DNA from: Serinicoccus hydrothermalis
Lineage (GTDB): Bacteria > Actinomycetota > Actinomycetes > Actinomycetales > Dermatophilaceae
Direction: 5' to 3'
Length of the DNA: 64,000 nucleotides
Assembly: GCF_001685415.1 (NCBI RefSeq)
Contig: NZ_CP014989.1
Coordinates: 2,356,001-2,420,000 of the forward strand
Shown: positions 8,970 through 18,826 of the stretch, in pieces
How positions within the stretch are numbered: the first letter of the stretch is position 1
Layout: the number at the start of each line of letters is the position of its first letter
The notes under the pieces: model-generated
What the model saw: the letters and a program-made list of their open reading frames with translations, nothing else
Database searches by the model: none
Told to the model about the DNA's origin: nothing
Position numbers and translations under genes: made by a program

Positions 8970-8989
8970 TATAGTTGATTCGTCAATCA
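8970..8989 (+). promoter_or_regulatory. Promoter box and palindromic operator of the flavin monooxygenase operon
   Basis: A TATAGT box (8970-8975) overlaps TTGATTCGTCAA (8975-8986) and the inverted repeat TGATT-CGTC-AATCA (8976-8989). Such an AT-rich palindrome on the -10 is typical of a MarR/PadR-type operator. It lies about 45 bp before the ATG at 9032. The regulator gene is not adjacent. Confidence 0.55.
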
Positions 8990-9031
8990 GACGTCGATCA
9001 GCCGCTCCACATCCCAGGAAGGGTGAGTCAG

Positions 9032-10189
9032 ATGCAGTTCGGGATCTTCAGCGTCGGTGACGTCACGCAGGACCCGACGACCGGCCGCACGCCGAGCGAG
9101 GGTGAGCGCATCTCCGCGATGAGCGCGTATGCCCTCAAGGCCGAGGAGGTCGGGCTCGACGTCTTCGCGACCGGCGAGCACCACAACCCGCCCTTCATGA
9201 CCTCCGCCCCGACGACGCACCTCGCGTGGATCGCGGCGCAGACGCAGCGGCTGCAGCTGTCCACCTCGACCACCCTCATCACGACCACCGACCCGGTCCG
9301 GATCGCGGAGGACTACGCCTTCCTGCAGCACCTGTCCGGCGGTCGCGTCGACCTCATGATGGGGCGCGGCAACACCGGGCCGGTCTACCCGTGGTTCGGC
9401 AAGGACATCCGCCAGGGTCTGCCCCTGGCGATCGAGAACTACCACCTGCTGCGCCGACTGTGGCGCGAGGAGGTCGTGGACTGGCAGGGCAAGTTCCGCA
9501 CGCCGCTGCAGGGCTTCACCTCGACGCCGCGCCCGCTCGACGGCGCCCCGCCCTTCGTCTGGCACGGCTCGATCCGGTCCACCGAGATCGCCGAGCAGGC
9601 CGCCTACTACGGCGACGGCTTCTTCCACAACAACATCTTCTGGAACATCGAGCACACCGCGCAGATGGTGGACCTCTACCGTCGCCGGTTCGAGCACTAC
9701 GGCCACGGCTCGAAGGACCAGGCGATCGTCGGTCTCGGCGGCCAGGTCTTCATGGCCGGCACCGAGGCGGAGGCGAAGAAGGCCTTCCGGCCCTACTTCG
9801 ACGTCGCCCCGGTCTACGGCCACGGTCCGAGCCTGGAGGGGTTCACCCGGATGACCCCGCTCACCGTGGGGACGCCGGAGATGGTCATCGAGCGCACGCT
9901 CGGCTTCGCCGACGCGGTGGGCGACTACCAGCGCCAGATGTTCCTCATGGACCACGCGGGTCTGCCGAAGGACGTCGTCCTGGAGCAGATCGAGATCCTC
10001 GGTCGCGAGGTCGTGCCGGTGCTGCGCCGCGAGTTCGAGGCGCGCCGCCCCGCGCACGTGCCGAGCGACCCGCCCACGCACGCCTCGCTCGTCGCCGACG
10101 GGCCGGGCGCACCGCACCACCTCGTGGCGCCGGCCGCCAAGGTCGACCTGCGGGCCGACCGCACCGAGAGCGAGCACGCGACCGCCTGA
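9032..10189 (+). CDS. Luciferase-like FMN monooxygenase, CE1758 type
   Basis: The 385-residue TIM-barrel protein belongs to the LLM flavin-dependent oxidoreductases. It starts MQFGIFSVGD and contains GEHHNPPF, LSGGRVDLMMGRGNTGP and FVWHGSIRST, which I associate with the CE1758 subfamily. These enzymes use reduced FMN from a partner reductase, and the next gene is exactly that type. The physiological substrate of the pair is not established. The ATG at 9032 follows AGGAAGGGTGAG. The C-terminal 40 residues are a divergent, probably disordered tail. Confidence 0.87.
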   Translation: MQFGIFSVGDVTQDPTTGRTPSEGERISAMSAYALKAEEVGLDVFATGEHHNPPFMTSAPTTHLAWIAAQTQRLQLSTSTTLITTTDPVRIAEDYAFLQHLSGGRVDLMMGRGNTGPVYPWFGKDIRQGLPLAIENYHLLRRLWREEVVDWQGKFRTPLQGFTSTPRPLDGAPPFVWHGSIRSTEIAEQAAYYGDGFFHNNIFWNIEHTAQMVDLYRRRFEHYGHGSKDQAIVGLGGQVFMAGTEAEAKKAFRPYFDVAPVYGHGPSLEGFTRMTPLTVGTPEMVIERTLGFADAVGDYQRQMFLMDHAGLPKDVVLEQIEILGREVVPVLRREFEARRPAHVPSDPPTHASLVADGPGAPHHLVAPAAKVDLRADRTESEHATA

Positions 10190-10222
10190 CGCGGCGCGCG
10201 GCATACCGAAGGGAGCACGTCC

Positions 10223-10882
10223 ATGACCAGGCGCATCGTCGTCCTCACCGCAGGGCTGTCCCAGCCCAGCTCGACCCGGCTGCTCGCCGACCGCCTCGCG
10301 GACGCCGTCACCACGCAGGTGTCGGCGCGCGGGGAGGCCGCGAGCGTGGAGGTCATCGAGCTGCGCGAGCTGGCGCACGACCTCGCGACCACCATGACGA
10401 CGGGAGGTATGCCCACGCCCGCCGTCGAGGAGGCGCGCGCCACCGTGGCCGGGGCCGACGCGCTCATCGCGGTGACCCCCGTCTTCGCGGCGAGCTACTC
10501 CGGGCTGTTCAAGATGTTCGTCGACGTGCTGGACCCCGAGGCGATCGCGGGGATGCCGGTGCTCGTCGCGGCGACCGCCGGAACGGCGCGGCACCAGCTG
10601 GTGCTGGAGCACGCGCTGCGGCCGCTGTTCAGCTATCTGCGCGCCGCCGTCGTGCCGACCGGCGTCTTCGCGGCGACCGACGACTTCGGCGGTCCGGGCT
10701 CGCAGGACCTCGGGCGCCGGATCAGCCGGGCCGCCGGTGAGCTGGCCGCGGCGGTCGTCTCGGCGGGGGTGGCCGGCTTCGGCCCCGAGGCGTCGGGCCG
10801 CGAGACCGGCCGTGGCGGCGGGCGTGGGTCGGAGGCGGAGGTCACCGACTTCGAGGACCTCCTCGCCGGCCTCGGCCAGTAG
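10223..10882 (+). CDS. NAD(P)H-dependent FMN reductase, CE1759 type
   Basis: This 219-residue flavodoxin-fold reductase should supply FMNH2 to the upstream monooxygenase. The phosphate-binding loop AGLSQPSSTRLLADRL is at the N-terminus, with VTPVFAASYSGLFKMFVDVL in the middle. The Gly/Arg-rich tail after residue 180 is not part of the fold. It follows the monooxygenase by 33 nt with GAAGGGAGC before the ATG, so the two form a two-gene operon as in other CE1758/CE1759 pairs. Confidence 0.87.
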   Translation: MTRRIVVLTAGLSQPSSTRLLADRLADAVTTQVSARGEAASVEVIELRELAHDLATTMTTGGMPTPAVEEARATVAGADALIAVTPVFAASYSGLFKMFVDVLDPEAIAGMPVLVAATAGTARHQLVLEHALRPLFSYLRAAVVPTGVFAATDDFGGPGSQDLGRRISRAAGELAAAVVSAGVAGFGPEASGRETGRGGGRGSEAEVTDFEDLLAGLGQ

Positions 10883-10912
10883 ATCCCCAAGCGCCGTCTC
10901 GTGGGCATCCCC

Positions 10913-10966
10913 CGAATTCGACCTCTCGAAACGTCGCCATGGCGACGATTCGAGAGGTCGAATTCG
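10913..10966. repeat. Interspersed palindrome, copy 3 (54 bp)
   Basis: Arms CGAATTCGACCTCTCGAA and TTCGAGAGGTCGAATTCG flank the CCATGG centre (10937-10942). It is a nearly perfect palindrome with the same core as copies 1, 2 and 4. It lies between the FMN reductase gene and the metalloprotease gene. Confidence 0.85.
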
Positions 10967-11019
10967 TGCAGGGGGTCCCGTCTCACGCTTCCCTCAGGTC
11001 CGACGGGCAGACTGGTCGG

Positions 11020-11733
11020 GTGAGAAGCGAGCGACGAGGCGGCGGATGCACCAGCGTCCTGAGCCTGCTGCTCATCATGGGGCTGGTCATCAGCCTGGTC
11101 GTCTACGTCTCGCCCGCCCTCGACTTCGGCAACGTCCGCCGGACGGTCTCCTCCCACAGCTCGGCCGGCGTGCCCGGATCCGGCGGCGACGGGTATACCT
11201 TCATGCAGGTCACCGAGGACGGCCAGCCGGTGACCTGGGAGTGCGAGGCGCTCATCGAGGTCCAGGTCAACCCGCAGGGTGCGCCCGAGGGGTATGCCGA
11301 CCTCATCGCCGACGCGGTGGCCCAGGTCGACGAGGTCTCCGGCTTCGGCTTCGAGCTGATCGGGGAGACCGACGACCGCGAGTTCACCGGTCGGGGCCGC
11401 GGGCCCGTGCTCATCGGTTGGGCGGATGAGACGGAGGTCCCCGAGCTGGCCGGTCCGACGGCGGGCCTGGGCGGCGCGTCCTATGTCATCGGCCCCGGCG
11501 GGGGCGCGAGGTCGGTCGGCGGCATGGTCGTCCTCGACACCGAGCAGCGCGGCGGCTGGCTGGGCGGGCTCGACGACGAGACGGTACTCGTGCACGAGCT
11601 CATCCACGTCCTCGGGCTGGGCCACTCCGCAGACCCCTCCCAGCTCATGGCGGCGGAGAACTCAGGCCAGGACGAGCTCGGCGAGGGCGACCTGGCCGGG
11701 CTGGCCGCGCTGGACGAGGCCGCCTGCGGCTGA
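11020..11733 (+). CDS. Membrane-anchored metzincin-type zinc protease
   Basis: The 237-residue protein has one N-terminal membrane segment (LSLLLIMGLVISLVVYVSPA, about residues 14-33) and an outward-facing domain. The zinc motif HELIHVLGLGH, three His plus the catalytic Glu, fits HExxHxxGxxH of metzincins (matrixin-like), and the following DPSQLM supplies a Met-turn-like residue. The N-terminal half contains VQVNPQGAPEGYADLIADAV, a strand-helix pattern expected for this fold. The GTG at 11020 follows CAGACT by 6 nt. The gene is bracketed by palindrome copies 3 and 4. The substrate is unknown. Confidence 0.82.
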   Translation: MRSERRGGGCTSVLSLLLIMGLVISLVVYVSPALDFGNVRRTVSSHSSAGVPGSGGDGYTFMQVTEDGQPVTWECEALIEVQVNPQGAPEGYADLIADAVAQVDEVSGFGFELIGETDDREFTGRGRGPVLIGWADETEVPELAGPTAGLGGASYVIGPGGGARSVGGMVVLDTEQRGGWLGGLDDETVLVHELIHVLGLGHSADPSQLMAAENSGQDELGEGDLAGLAALDEAACG

Positions 11734-11785
11734 GGGAGTCCGGCCTCGGTGGCGAGGTGGTCGGCGGCCGACCTGCCGCCCCTCA

Positions 11786-11845
11786 GCCGGATTTCGACTG
11801 CTGGAAACGTCGCCATGGCGACGTTTCGAGTAGTCGAATTCGGGC
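11786..11845. repeat. Interspersed palindrome, copy 4 (about 60 bp)
   Basis: Arms around GCCGGATTTCGAC and GTCGAATTCGGGC flank ACGTCGCCATGGCGACGT with two mismatches near the ends. One arm carries the ATTTCGAC variant of copy 2 and the other the GAATTC variant of copy 1, so the copies look like recombinants of two arm types. Confidence 0.8.
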
Positions 11846-11887
11846 AGAAGGTGGGGTTGTGCCTCCGGCATACCCCCCCACATGCGC

Positions 11888-11922
11888 GAAGCCGCCCCCG
11901 GACCAGGTCCGGGGGCGGCTTC
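11888..11922. terminator. Strong GC hairpin, bidirectional terminator candidate
   Basis: GAAGCCGCCCCCGGACC (11888-11904) and its exact reverse complement (11906-11922) give a 17-bp stem around one central base. Only a short T-rich tail (GTCTT) follows on the plus strand. It lies just downstream of the small minus-strand gene ending at 11940 and downstream of the plus-strand metalloprotease gene, so it could end both. Confidence 0.7.
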
Positions 11923-11939
11923 GTCTTGGGTATGTCGGG

Positions 11940-12032
11940 TCAGCCGCGCAGGTGCTCGATCGGGCGCCAGGAGCGACCGATCTCGAGGATCACGTGGGTG
12001 CTGCTGCGGAGAGCCTTGGACAGAGCGGTCAT
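11940..12032 (-). CDS. Small peptide gene (30 residues), unknown function
   Basis: The ORF encodes a 30-residue peptide beginning MTALSKALRSST and ending WRPIEHLRG. It is basic and amphipathic, with no obvious secretion signal. AAAGGTGG lies 6 nt before the ATG, and a strong hairpin follows the stop. Both support a real transcribed unit. It is divergent from the LysR gene at 12138, so that regulator may control it. It could be a regulatory leader or a free peptide; I do not recognise a family. Confidence 0.55.
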   Translation of the reverse strand: MTALSKALRSSTHVILEIGRSWRPIEHLRG

Positions 12033-12137
12033 GATGGCCACCTTTCTTCGTGTCGGGGTCTGACAGGTACTACTCTGACACCCTTTTTCCGTTAGCACAA
12101 CCGAACATTACTTAGACGTATGTGTAAGATGCGCTAC

Positions 12138-13046
12138 ATGTTTTCACCCGAGCAGCTGGTGAGTCTCAAGGCCGTCGTCGAGGAGGGCACGGTGCTCGCC
12201 GCGGCCGACCGGCTGGGGCTCACGGCGTCGGCCGTGAGCCAGCAGCTGAGCCGTCTGCAGAAGGAGGCCGGGCAGCCCGTGCTGGTGCGCCGCGGGCGCA
12301 ACGTCGTGCCCACCGACGCCGCCGAGGTGCTCGTCCAGCTGGCCTCCCAGCTCGAGCAGCTGGACGAGGCCACCCGGGCCGAGCTGGAGAACCTCACGAG
12401 CGACGTCGCCGGCCCGCTCGTGCTCTCCTCCTTCCCGACCGGGATCGTCGGGCTGCTGGCCCCCTCGCTGCCGAGCCTCCACGAGCAGCACCCCCTGCTG
12501 CGCCTCACCCTGCGCGAGCTCACCCCGGAGGGCTCGCTCGGGGCCCTGCGCCGGGGCGAGGTGGACCTGGCCGTGGTGCACGACTGGACGGACTACCACA
12601 AGGCCCTGCCGGAGGGCCTGACCGCGCACGTGCTCGGGCACGACGTCGTGGACCTCATCGCCCCCCACGACCACGACCTGAGGATCGGCCGCAACGGGGT
12701 GGTCGACCTGGCCGACTGCGGCGGCCGGGACTGGGTCGACGACTCACCGGGCGTCTTCAGCGACTGGCTGCTCACCGCCCTGCACGAGCGCAGCCTCGAC
12801 TACCGGATCGCGGCGACGGCCGACACCCACCCCAGCAAGATCGCGCTCGTGGCCGCGGGGCTCGGGATCGGCCTCATGCCCCGGCTGGGCCGACCCGACC
12901 TGCCGGACACCGTCGTCAGCTTCCCGGTCAAGGACCCGCCCACCCGGCGCATCATGCTCGTGCACCGCGACTCCAGCGTGCGCCGACCCGCCGTGCGGTC
13001 GGTGATGCGCGAGGTCAGGCGCGTCTGGAGCGAGGAGCAGGCCTGA
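12138..13046 (+). CDS. LysR-family transcriptional regulator
   Basis: The 302-residue protein has a helix-turn-helix at residues 5-62 (LTASAVSQQLSRLQKEAGQP) and a LysR substrate-binding domain to about residue 290. Translation probably starts at the ATG at 12138, 7 nt after an extended TGTGTAAGAT box, so the mRNA is likely leaderless. An in-frame ATG at 12120 lies upstream of that box and is less likely. It is divergent from the 30-residue peptide gene with about 100 bp of AT-richer DNA between, the usual place for LysR sites. The co-inducer is unknown. Confidence 0.9.
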   Translation: MFSPEQLVSLKAVVEEGTVLAAADRLGLTASAVSQQLSRLQKEAGQPVLVRRGRNVVPTDAAEVLVQLASQLEQLDEATRAELENLTSDVAGPLVLSSFPTGIVGLLAPSLPSLHEQHPLLRLTLRELTPEGSLGALRRGEVDLAVVHDWTDYHKALPEGLTAHVLGHDVVDLIAPHDHDLRIGRNGVVDLADCGGRDWVDDSPGVFSDWLLTALHERSLDYRIAATADTHPSKIALVAAGLGIGLMPRLGRPDLPDTVVSFPVKDPPTRRIMLVHRDSSVRRPAVRSVMREVRRVWSEEQA

Positions 13047-13076
13047 CCGCAGGCCCGCCCACCCCGCACCGACCCC

Positions 13077-13361
13077 TCAGGACTCGCGGGGCTGCATCCC
13101 GGTCTGCTCCTGGAGCCGGTCGATGTGCTCGGAGGCCTGTGCCTTGGTGAGCCCGTCGGCGGGGATCTGCTCGCCGGCGGCGCTGGCGAGGCGGTCGAGG
13201 TAGGACTTCTGCGCCTCGGTGGCGGGGTCGTCGCCGGTCGTCCACTCTTGGGGGTCGCGCTCGATCTGCTCGTCCGGCGACTGCGGGCTGGAGGATCCCA
13301 GCACCTCGGCGTCGCCCTCGGGCTCGGTGGGCTGGGGCTGGTCGTCCATGGGGTTCGTCAT
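13077..13361 (-). CDS. DUF3072 protein
   Basis: The 94-residue acidic protein has a disordered first half rich in Pro, Glu and Ser. The C-terminal DUF3072 motif is TGDDPATEAQKSYLDRLASA followed by a helix with KAQASEHIDRLQ. DUF3072 is common in actinobacteria and has no assigned role. The ATG at 13361 follows TACAGT by 6 nt, indicating a leaderless start. It is convergent with the LysR gene and divergent from the AMP-forming ligase gene. Confidence 0.8.
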   Translation of the reverse strand: MTNPMDDQPQPTEPEGDAEVLGSSSPQSPDEQIERDPQEWTTGDDPATEAQKSYLDRLASAAGEQIPADGLTKAQASEHIDRLQEQTGMQPRES

Positions 13362-13467
13362 GGCCCGACTGTAGGTCGAGGGTCCGACACACGTCGCGAC
13401 GAAGACCCCCCACGCGGATCCGGGGCCCTGCTGACAGGCATACCTCCCGGGGTGTAGGCATGGAGCC

Positions 13468-15204
<1,737 letters not shown>

Positions 15205-15299
15205 GCCGCCTCGCCGACCACTCGTAGCATCGTGGTTCCTCTGCCGTGATGTTCCGCCGCAGCAAGAGGCAACAAGGTCAAGAAGTCGCGTGGAGCAGC

Positions 15300-18047
15300 T
15301 CAGGGACCGACCTCGACCGGGCAGCTACCGACCGCGAAGGTCGGGTAGGAGTAGCCGTCAACCGGGGTCAGGCTCCTCGGCCCTGCCGCGTCCGCGCGGG
15401 AGCGCCCGAGGTTCCATCCCAGGGCGTCCTCGGTGAGCTCGTCGTCGGGGATCCAGCCGATCGCGCAGTCGGCGAGCGTCACGCCGTTGTCCGCGCCGAC
15501 TGCGGTCTCGCCCGCCAGTCCCGCGCGGATCGTCGGCACGGCGTCAGCCCCGAGGGTCTGCAGATAGATGAGGTCGAGGCGACCTGTCTCGGCATACCGG
15601 TCGATATTGCGCTGCGCGACCCACCCCTCGGGATTGGCCAGTCCGATGACCAGCAGGAACGTCGCGCCCGAGGCGAGGGCGGCACGCGGCACCCAGCCAC
15701 CGCGCAGCCGCCAGCCCGCCACCATGACCAGCACCACGAGCAATCCAAGCCAGAGCTCGAAGGCGTCGACCATGACGCGGAGCACGGTGAAGCCGTAGGC
15801 CTCCTGGTAGACGTGCATCCGGTAGAGCGCTGAGCCGACCACCACGAGGGTCAGCCCGCAGAGCATGCCGAGCACGCTGCGCAGCAGCACCCGGTCTCGC
15901 GGGGTCTTCCGCGAAGCCCGGCGGCCGACGATGACGACCGTCACCAGCGTCAGCGCGGTGGCGAGCGTGAGCTGGCCGAAGCCTTGGTGGACGGACTCGG
16001 CATACGTCATCCCGGTGGCGCGCTGCACGAAGTCATGCCCGCCGAACATCGCGGCGCCCTGGGCGAGGAGGAAGACGACGAAGGTCGCAACGACCACGCC
16101 CACGGGCACGACCCACTCCCAGGCACGAGCGGGCCGGGGCGGCTCGGGGAGTGCCACGAGGTCGGTTCGTGGCGGGTTGAGGGAGAGGTAGCACGCCGCC
16201 AGCACGATCCCGCCGACGACGAACCACGTGAAGCTGCGCAGGACGAGCGACTCGGCGATGTCGACCTCCGGCAGCAGGTCGCTCACCCAGGCCCCGACCA
16301 CCGCGTCGCCGGAAGCGAAGAGCCCGCCGAAGACCACGAGCGCGACCAGCGAGATCGCTGCCGTGCGCACGACCGGCCAGAGCAGGGTATGCCGGGACGT
16401 CGCCGTGATCGTGCGGCCCAGGAGCGGCAGCCCGCGCAGGCCGCTGAGCACCCACGCCGCGGCACCGGCGACCATCGCGGGCACCCCGCGGGCGCCGGTC
16501 AGCGCGGTCGTGACGAGTAGGGCCGCGGTGAGCAGCGCCAGGACCGAGAGCCACTCGGCGGCGCGGATCACGAGCAGGCTGGCGAGGCCGACGCAGAGGG
16601 CGGCCGAGGCGAGGGTCCACGGGTCGCGCCGACGCCTCGAGAGCCGCAGCACGAGGGCGCCTGCGGCGAGCAGGACGAGGGCATACGCGATGCCGATGCC
16701 CCGGTGGGGTAGGAGGACGGCGGCGAGCGCCCCCGTCCCGACCGAGGCCCACAGCGCGAGCGGTGCGGTGTGCAGCCGTGAGGTCGGCTCGGGCCAGAGT
16801 CGACCGAAGAGGGTGTCGAAGACCGACGGCGTGGGCACCGGGATGGGGGTCGCGGCGGGTGCGTCAGCAGTGCCGGTGTCGTCTGCGGTGCGCTGCGCGG
16901 GCAACGGCGGGCTGTCATGGGTGGTCATCGGGCTCTCCTCGCGGTCATCGGTCGTGCGACCTGTGGTTCTGGGCACAACTTCCTGGGCAGCCGGCGCCGC
17001 TTCCCTCTGTCCATGTCGGTATTCCGGGGGCGCGAGCGGCAGTTCGACCCGCACGACGGCTCCCGTCGTCGTGGAGCCCGGCCCTTCTTCGAGCGCCCGG
17101 ACCGTTCCGCCGTGAAGCTCGCACACCCAGCGGACGATGGACAGGCCGAGGCCGGTGCCACCGCCGGCGTCGTCGCCCACGCCGAAGCGGGCGAACATCT
17201 CCTCGCTGCGGCCGGGTGGGAAGCCCGGCCCCTCGTCGCCGACCGCGAGCGACCAGCCGCTCCCGTCGGCCCGGGCCACGACGCGCACCGTCCCGCTCTC
17301 GGGGCTGTGCCGCACCGCGTTGTCGAGCAGGTTGGTGACCGCCTGGGTCAGGCGGGCGCGGTCGACCCGTGCCTGCAGGTCCTCGGGGGCGTCGACCTCG
17401 ACGGACACCGCGTGGCCGCGGGCGGCGACCACGGCCCGGGCCTCCTCGGCGCAGCGCGCCAGCAGGTCGGCGACCTGCACCGGCTCGAAGTCCAGCGTCG
17501 CGACGCCGGCCTCCACTCGGCTGAGGTCGAGGAGGTCCTGCACCAGGGCACTCAGCCGCTCCGACTGCTCCAGCGCGGTCTGCAGCGACCGGTCGTCCGG
17601 GGTGACGACGCCGTCGACGAGGTTCTCCAGCAGCGCCCGCTGCGCCGCCAAGGGGGTCCGCAGCTCGTGAGAGACCGTGGCGAGCAGCTCACGCCGCTGC
17701 CGGTCGGCGCCCTCCAGCTCGGCCGACATCGTGTTGAAGGCGGTGCCCAGCTGCCCAACCTCGTCGCTGGCGCTCGCGGCGATCCGGGTCGAGTAGTCCC
17801 CACCGGCCATCCGCCCCGCTGCCACGGTCATCTGCCGTAGCGGTGCGGTCATGCCCCGGGCCAGCCACTGCGTGACGAAGAGCGCGGCAGCGACGGAGAC
17901 CGGGATAGACAGCCAGGCCGAGACCCCCGCCCGGTCACCCACCTCGGAGACGACGACGGCGGCCAGGATGCTCAGCGTGACGAGCACGCCGATCTTGACC
18001 GTGATCGAGCCGACGCCGTCGAGCGGTCGCTCGGGTGCCCGGCTCAC
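15300..18047 (-). CDS. Histidine kinase fused to a DUF4153/DUF4173-type membrane domain
   Basis: A single 915-codon frame encodes two modules. Residues 1-350 are a sensor kinase: two TM segments (about 17-35 and 44-62), HAMP, SHELRTPL with His127, NLLDNAVRHSPE, DEGPGFPP and GGGTGLGLSI. From about residue 374 begins a polytopic membrane protein of the DUF4153/DUF4173 kind with a soluble tail containing NIDRYAETGRLDLIYLQTLG. In most genomes these are separate genes. Inside the frame, an ATG at 16928 is preceded by GAGGAG, so the second part may also be made alone. The GTG start at 18047 overlaps the regulator's stop (GTGA). Confidence 0.82.
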   Translation of the reverse strand: MSRAPERPLDGVGSITVKIGVLVTLSILAAVVVSEVGDRAGVSAWLSIPVSVAAALFVTQWLARGMTAPLRQMTVAAGRMAGGDYSTRIAASASDEVGQLGTAFNTMSAELEGADRQRRELLATVSHELRTPLAAQRALLENLVDGVVTPDDRSLQTALEQSERLSALVQDLLDLSRVEAGVATLDFEPVQVADLLARCAEEARAVVAARGHAVSVEVDAPEDLQARVDRARLTQAVTNLLDNAVRHSPESGTVRVVARADGSGWSLAVGDEGPGFPPGRSEEMFARFGVGDDAGGGTGLGLSIVRWVCELHGGTVRALEEGPGSTTTGAVVRVELPLAPPEYRHGQREAAPAAQEVVPRTTGRTTDDREESPMTTHDSPPLPAQRTADDTGTADAPAATPIPVPTPSVFDTLFGRLWPEPTSRLHTAPLALWASVGTGALAAVLLPHRGIGIAYALVLLAAGALVLRLSRRRRDPWTLASAALCVGLASLLVIRAAEWLSVLALLTAALLVTTALTGARGVPAMVAGAAAWVLSGLRGLPLLGRTITATSRHTLLWPVVRTAAISLVALVVFGGLFASGDAVVGAWVSDLLPEVDIAESLVLRSFTWFVVGGIVLAACYLSLNPPRTDLVALPEPPRPARAWEWVVPVGVVVATFVVFLLAQGAAMFGGHDFVQRATGMTYAESVHQGFGQLTLATALTLVTVVIVGRRASRKTPRDRVLLRSVLGMLCGLTLVVVGSALYRMHVYQEAYGFTVLRVMVDAFELWLGLLVVLVMVAGWRLRGGWVPRAALASGATFLLVIGLANPEGWVAQRNIDRYAETGRLDLIYLQTLGADAVPTIRAGLAGETAVGADNGVTLADCAIGWIPDDELTEDALGWNLGRSRADAAGPRSLTPVDGYSYPTFAVGSCPVEVGP

Positions 18048-18736
18048 TGGCCGCTCTCCAGGGCATACCCGACGCCGTGCACGGTGCGGACCCGGGCGCT
18101 GCCGATCTTGGCGCGCAGGGCCTTGACGTGGCTGTCGAGGGTGCGGGTGCCGTGGGCGTCCGACCAGCCCCACACCTGCGTCATGAGTGCCTCCCGGTGG
18201 CGGACGCTGCCCGGCCGCTCCGCGAGCGCGCCGAGCAGGTCGAATTCCAGCGGCGTGAGGTGGACCTCCTTGCCGGCCACCCGCACCCGGCGCGCGGAGG
18301 CGTCGATCTCCAGGTCGCCGACGGTCTGCACCGGGACTCGGGTGTCAGCGAGCTCGGCGGCCCGCTCGACCCGCCGCAACAGGGCCTGCACCCGGGCGAC
18401 GACCTCACGCATCCGGAATGGCTTGTTGACGTAGTCGTCGGCCCCGGCGGCGAGGCCGACGAGGATGTCCGTCTCGTCGGTCTTCGCGGTGAGCATGAGG
18501 ACCGGGACCGGACGCTCGATCTGGAGCCGACGGCATACCTCGAGGCCGTCCAGGCCAGGGAGCATGAGGTCCAGCACGACCACGTCCGGGGTATGCCGGG
18601 CCGCCTCGGTCAAGGCGGTCGGCCCGTCGACGGCCCGCGCGACCGCAAAACCCTCGGCGGTGAAGCGGTCGGCCAGCGCCTGGTTGATCGTGAGGTCGTC
18701 CTCGACCACCAGCACGGTGCGCGTCGTCTCGGTCAT
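18044..18736 (-). CDS. OmpR-family response regulator
   Basis: This 230-residue regulator has a complete receiver: acidic pair VVEDD near residue 12, phosphoacceptor Asp in VVLDLMLPGLDG at about 55, and NKPF Lys at about 105. A winged-helix effector domain ends TVHGVGYAL. It is translationally coupled (GTGA) to the downstream kinase and is its cognate partner. The ATG at 18736 lies 7 nt after TACGCT on the minus strand, so the operon probably starts leaderless. Confidence 0.93.
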   Translation of the reverse strand: MTETTRTVLVVEDDLTINQALADRFTAEGFAVARAVDGPTALTEAARHTPDVVVLDLMLPGLDGLEVCRRLQIERPVPVLMLTAKTDETDILVGLAAGADDYVNKPFRMREVVARVQALLRRVERAAELADTRVPVQTVGDLEIDASARRVRVAGKEVHLTPLEFDLLGALAERPGSVRHREALMTQVWGWSDAHGTRTLDSHVKALRAKIGSARVRTVHGVGYALESGQ

Positions 18737-18826
18737 GGGTTCGAGCGTAGGTCTGCGCTGGTGGAGAGGGTGCCGGGCGGATGTGGAGGTTGTGTGAATG
18801 TCGGTGCGCGGCCCTAGGTTGTTCGG

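Noticed and set aside
15246-15833. Plus-strand ORF starting MMFRRSKRQQGQEV
   Set aside because: The first 20 codons look gene-like, but the rest is antisense to the kinase-fusion gene and has its shadow composition; at most a truncated remnant of about 50 bp.
16033-16752. Long Arg/Pro-rich ORFs antisense or shifted to the DUF4153 part
   Set aside because: Composition is typical of shadow frames in GC-rich DNA; the in-frame membrane protein has clear TM segments instead.
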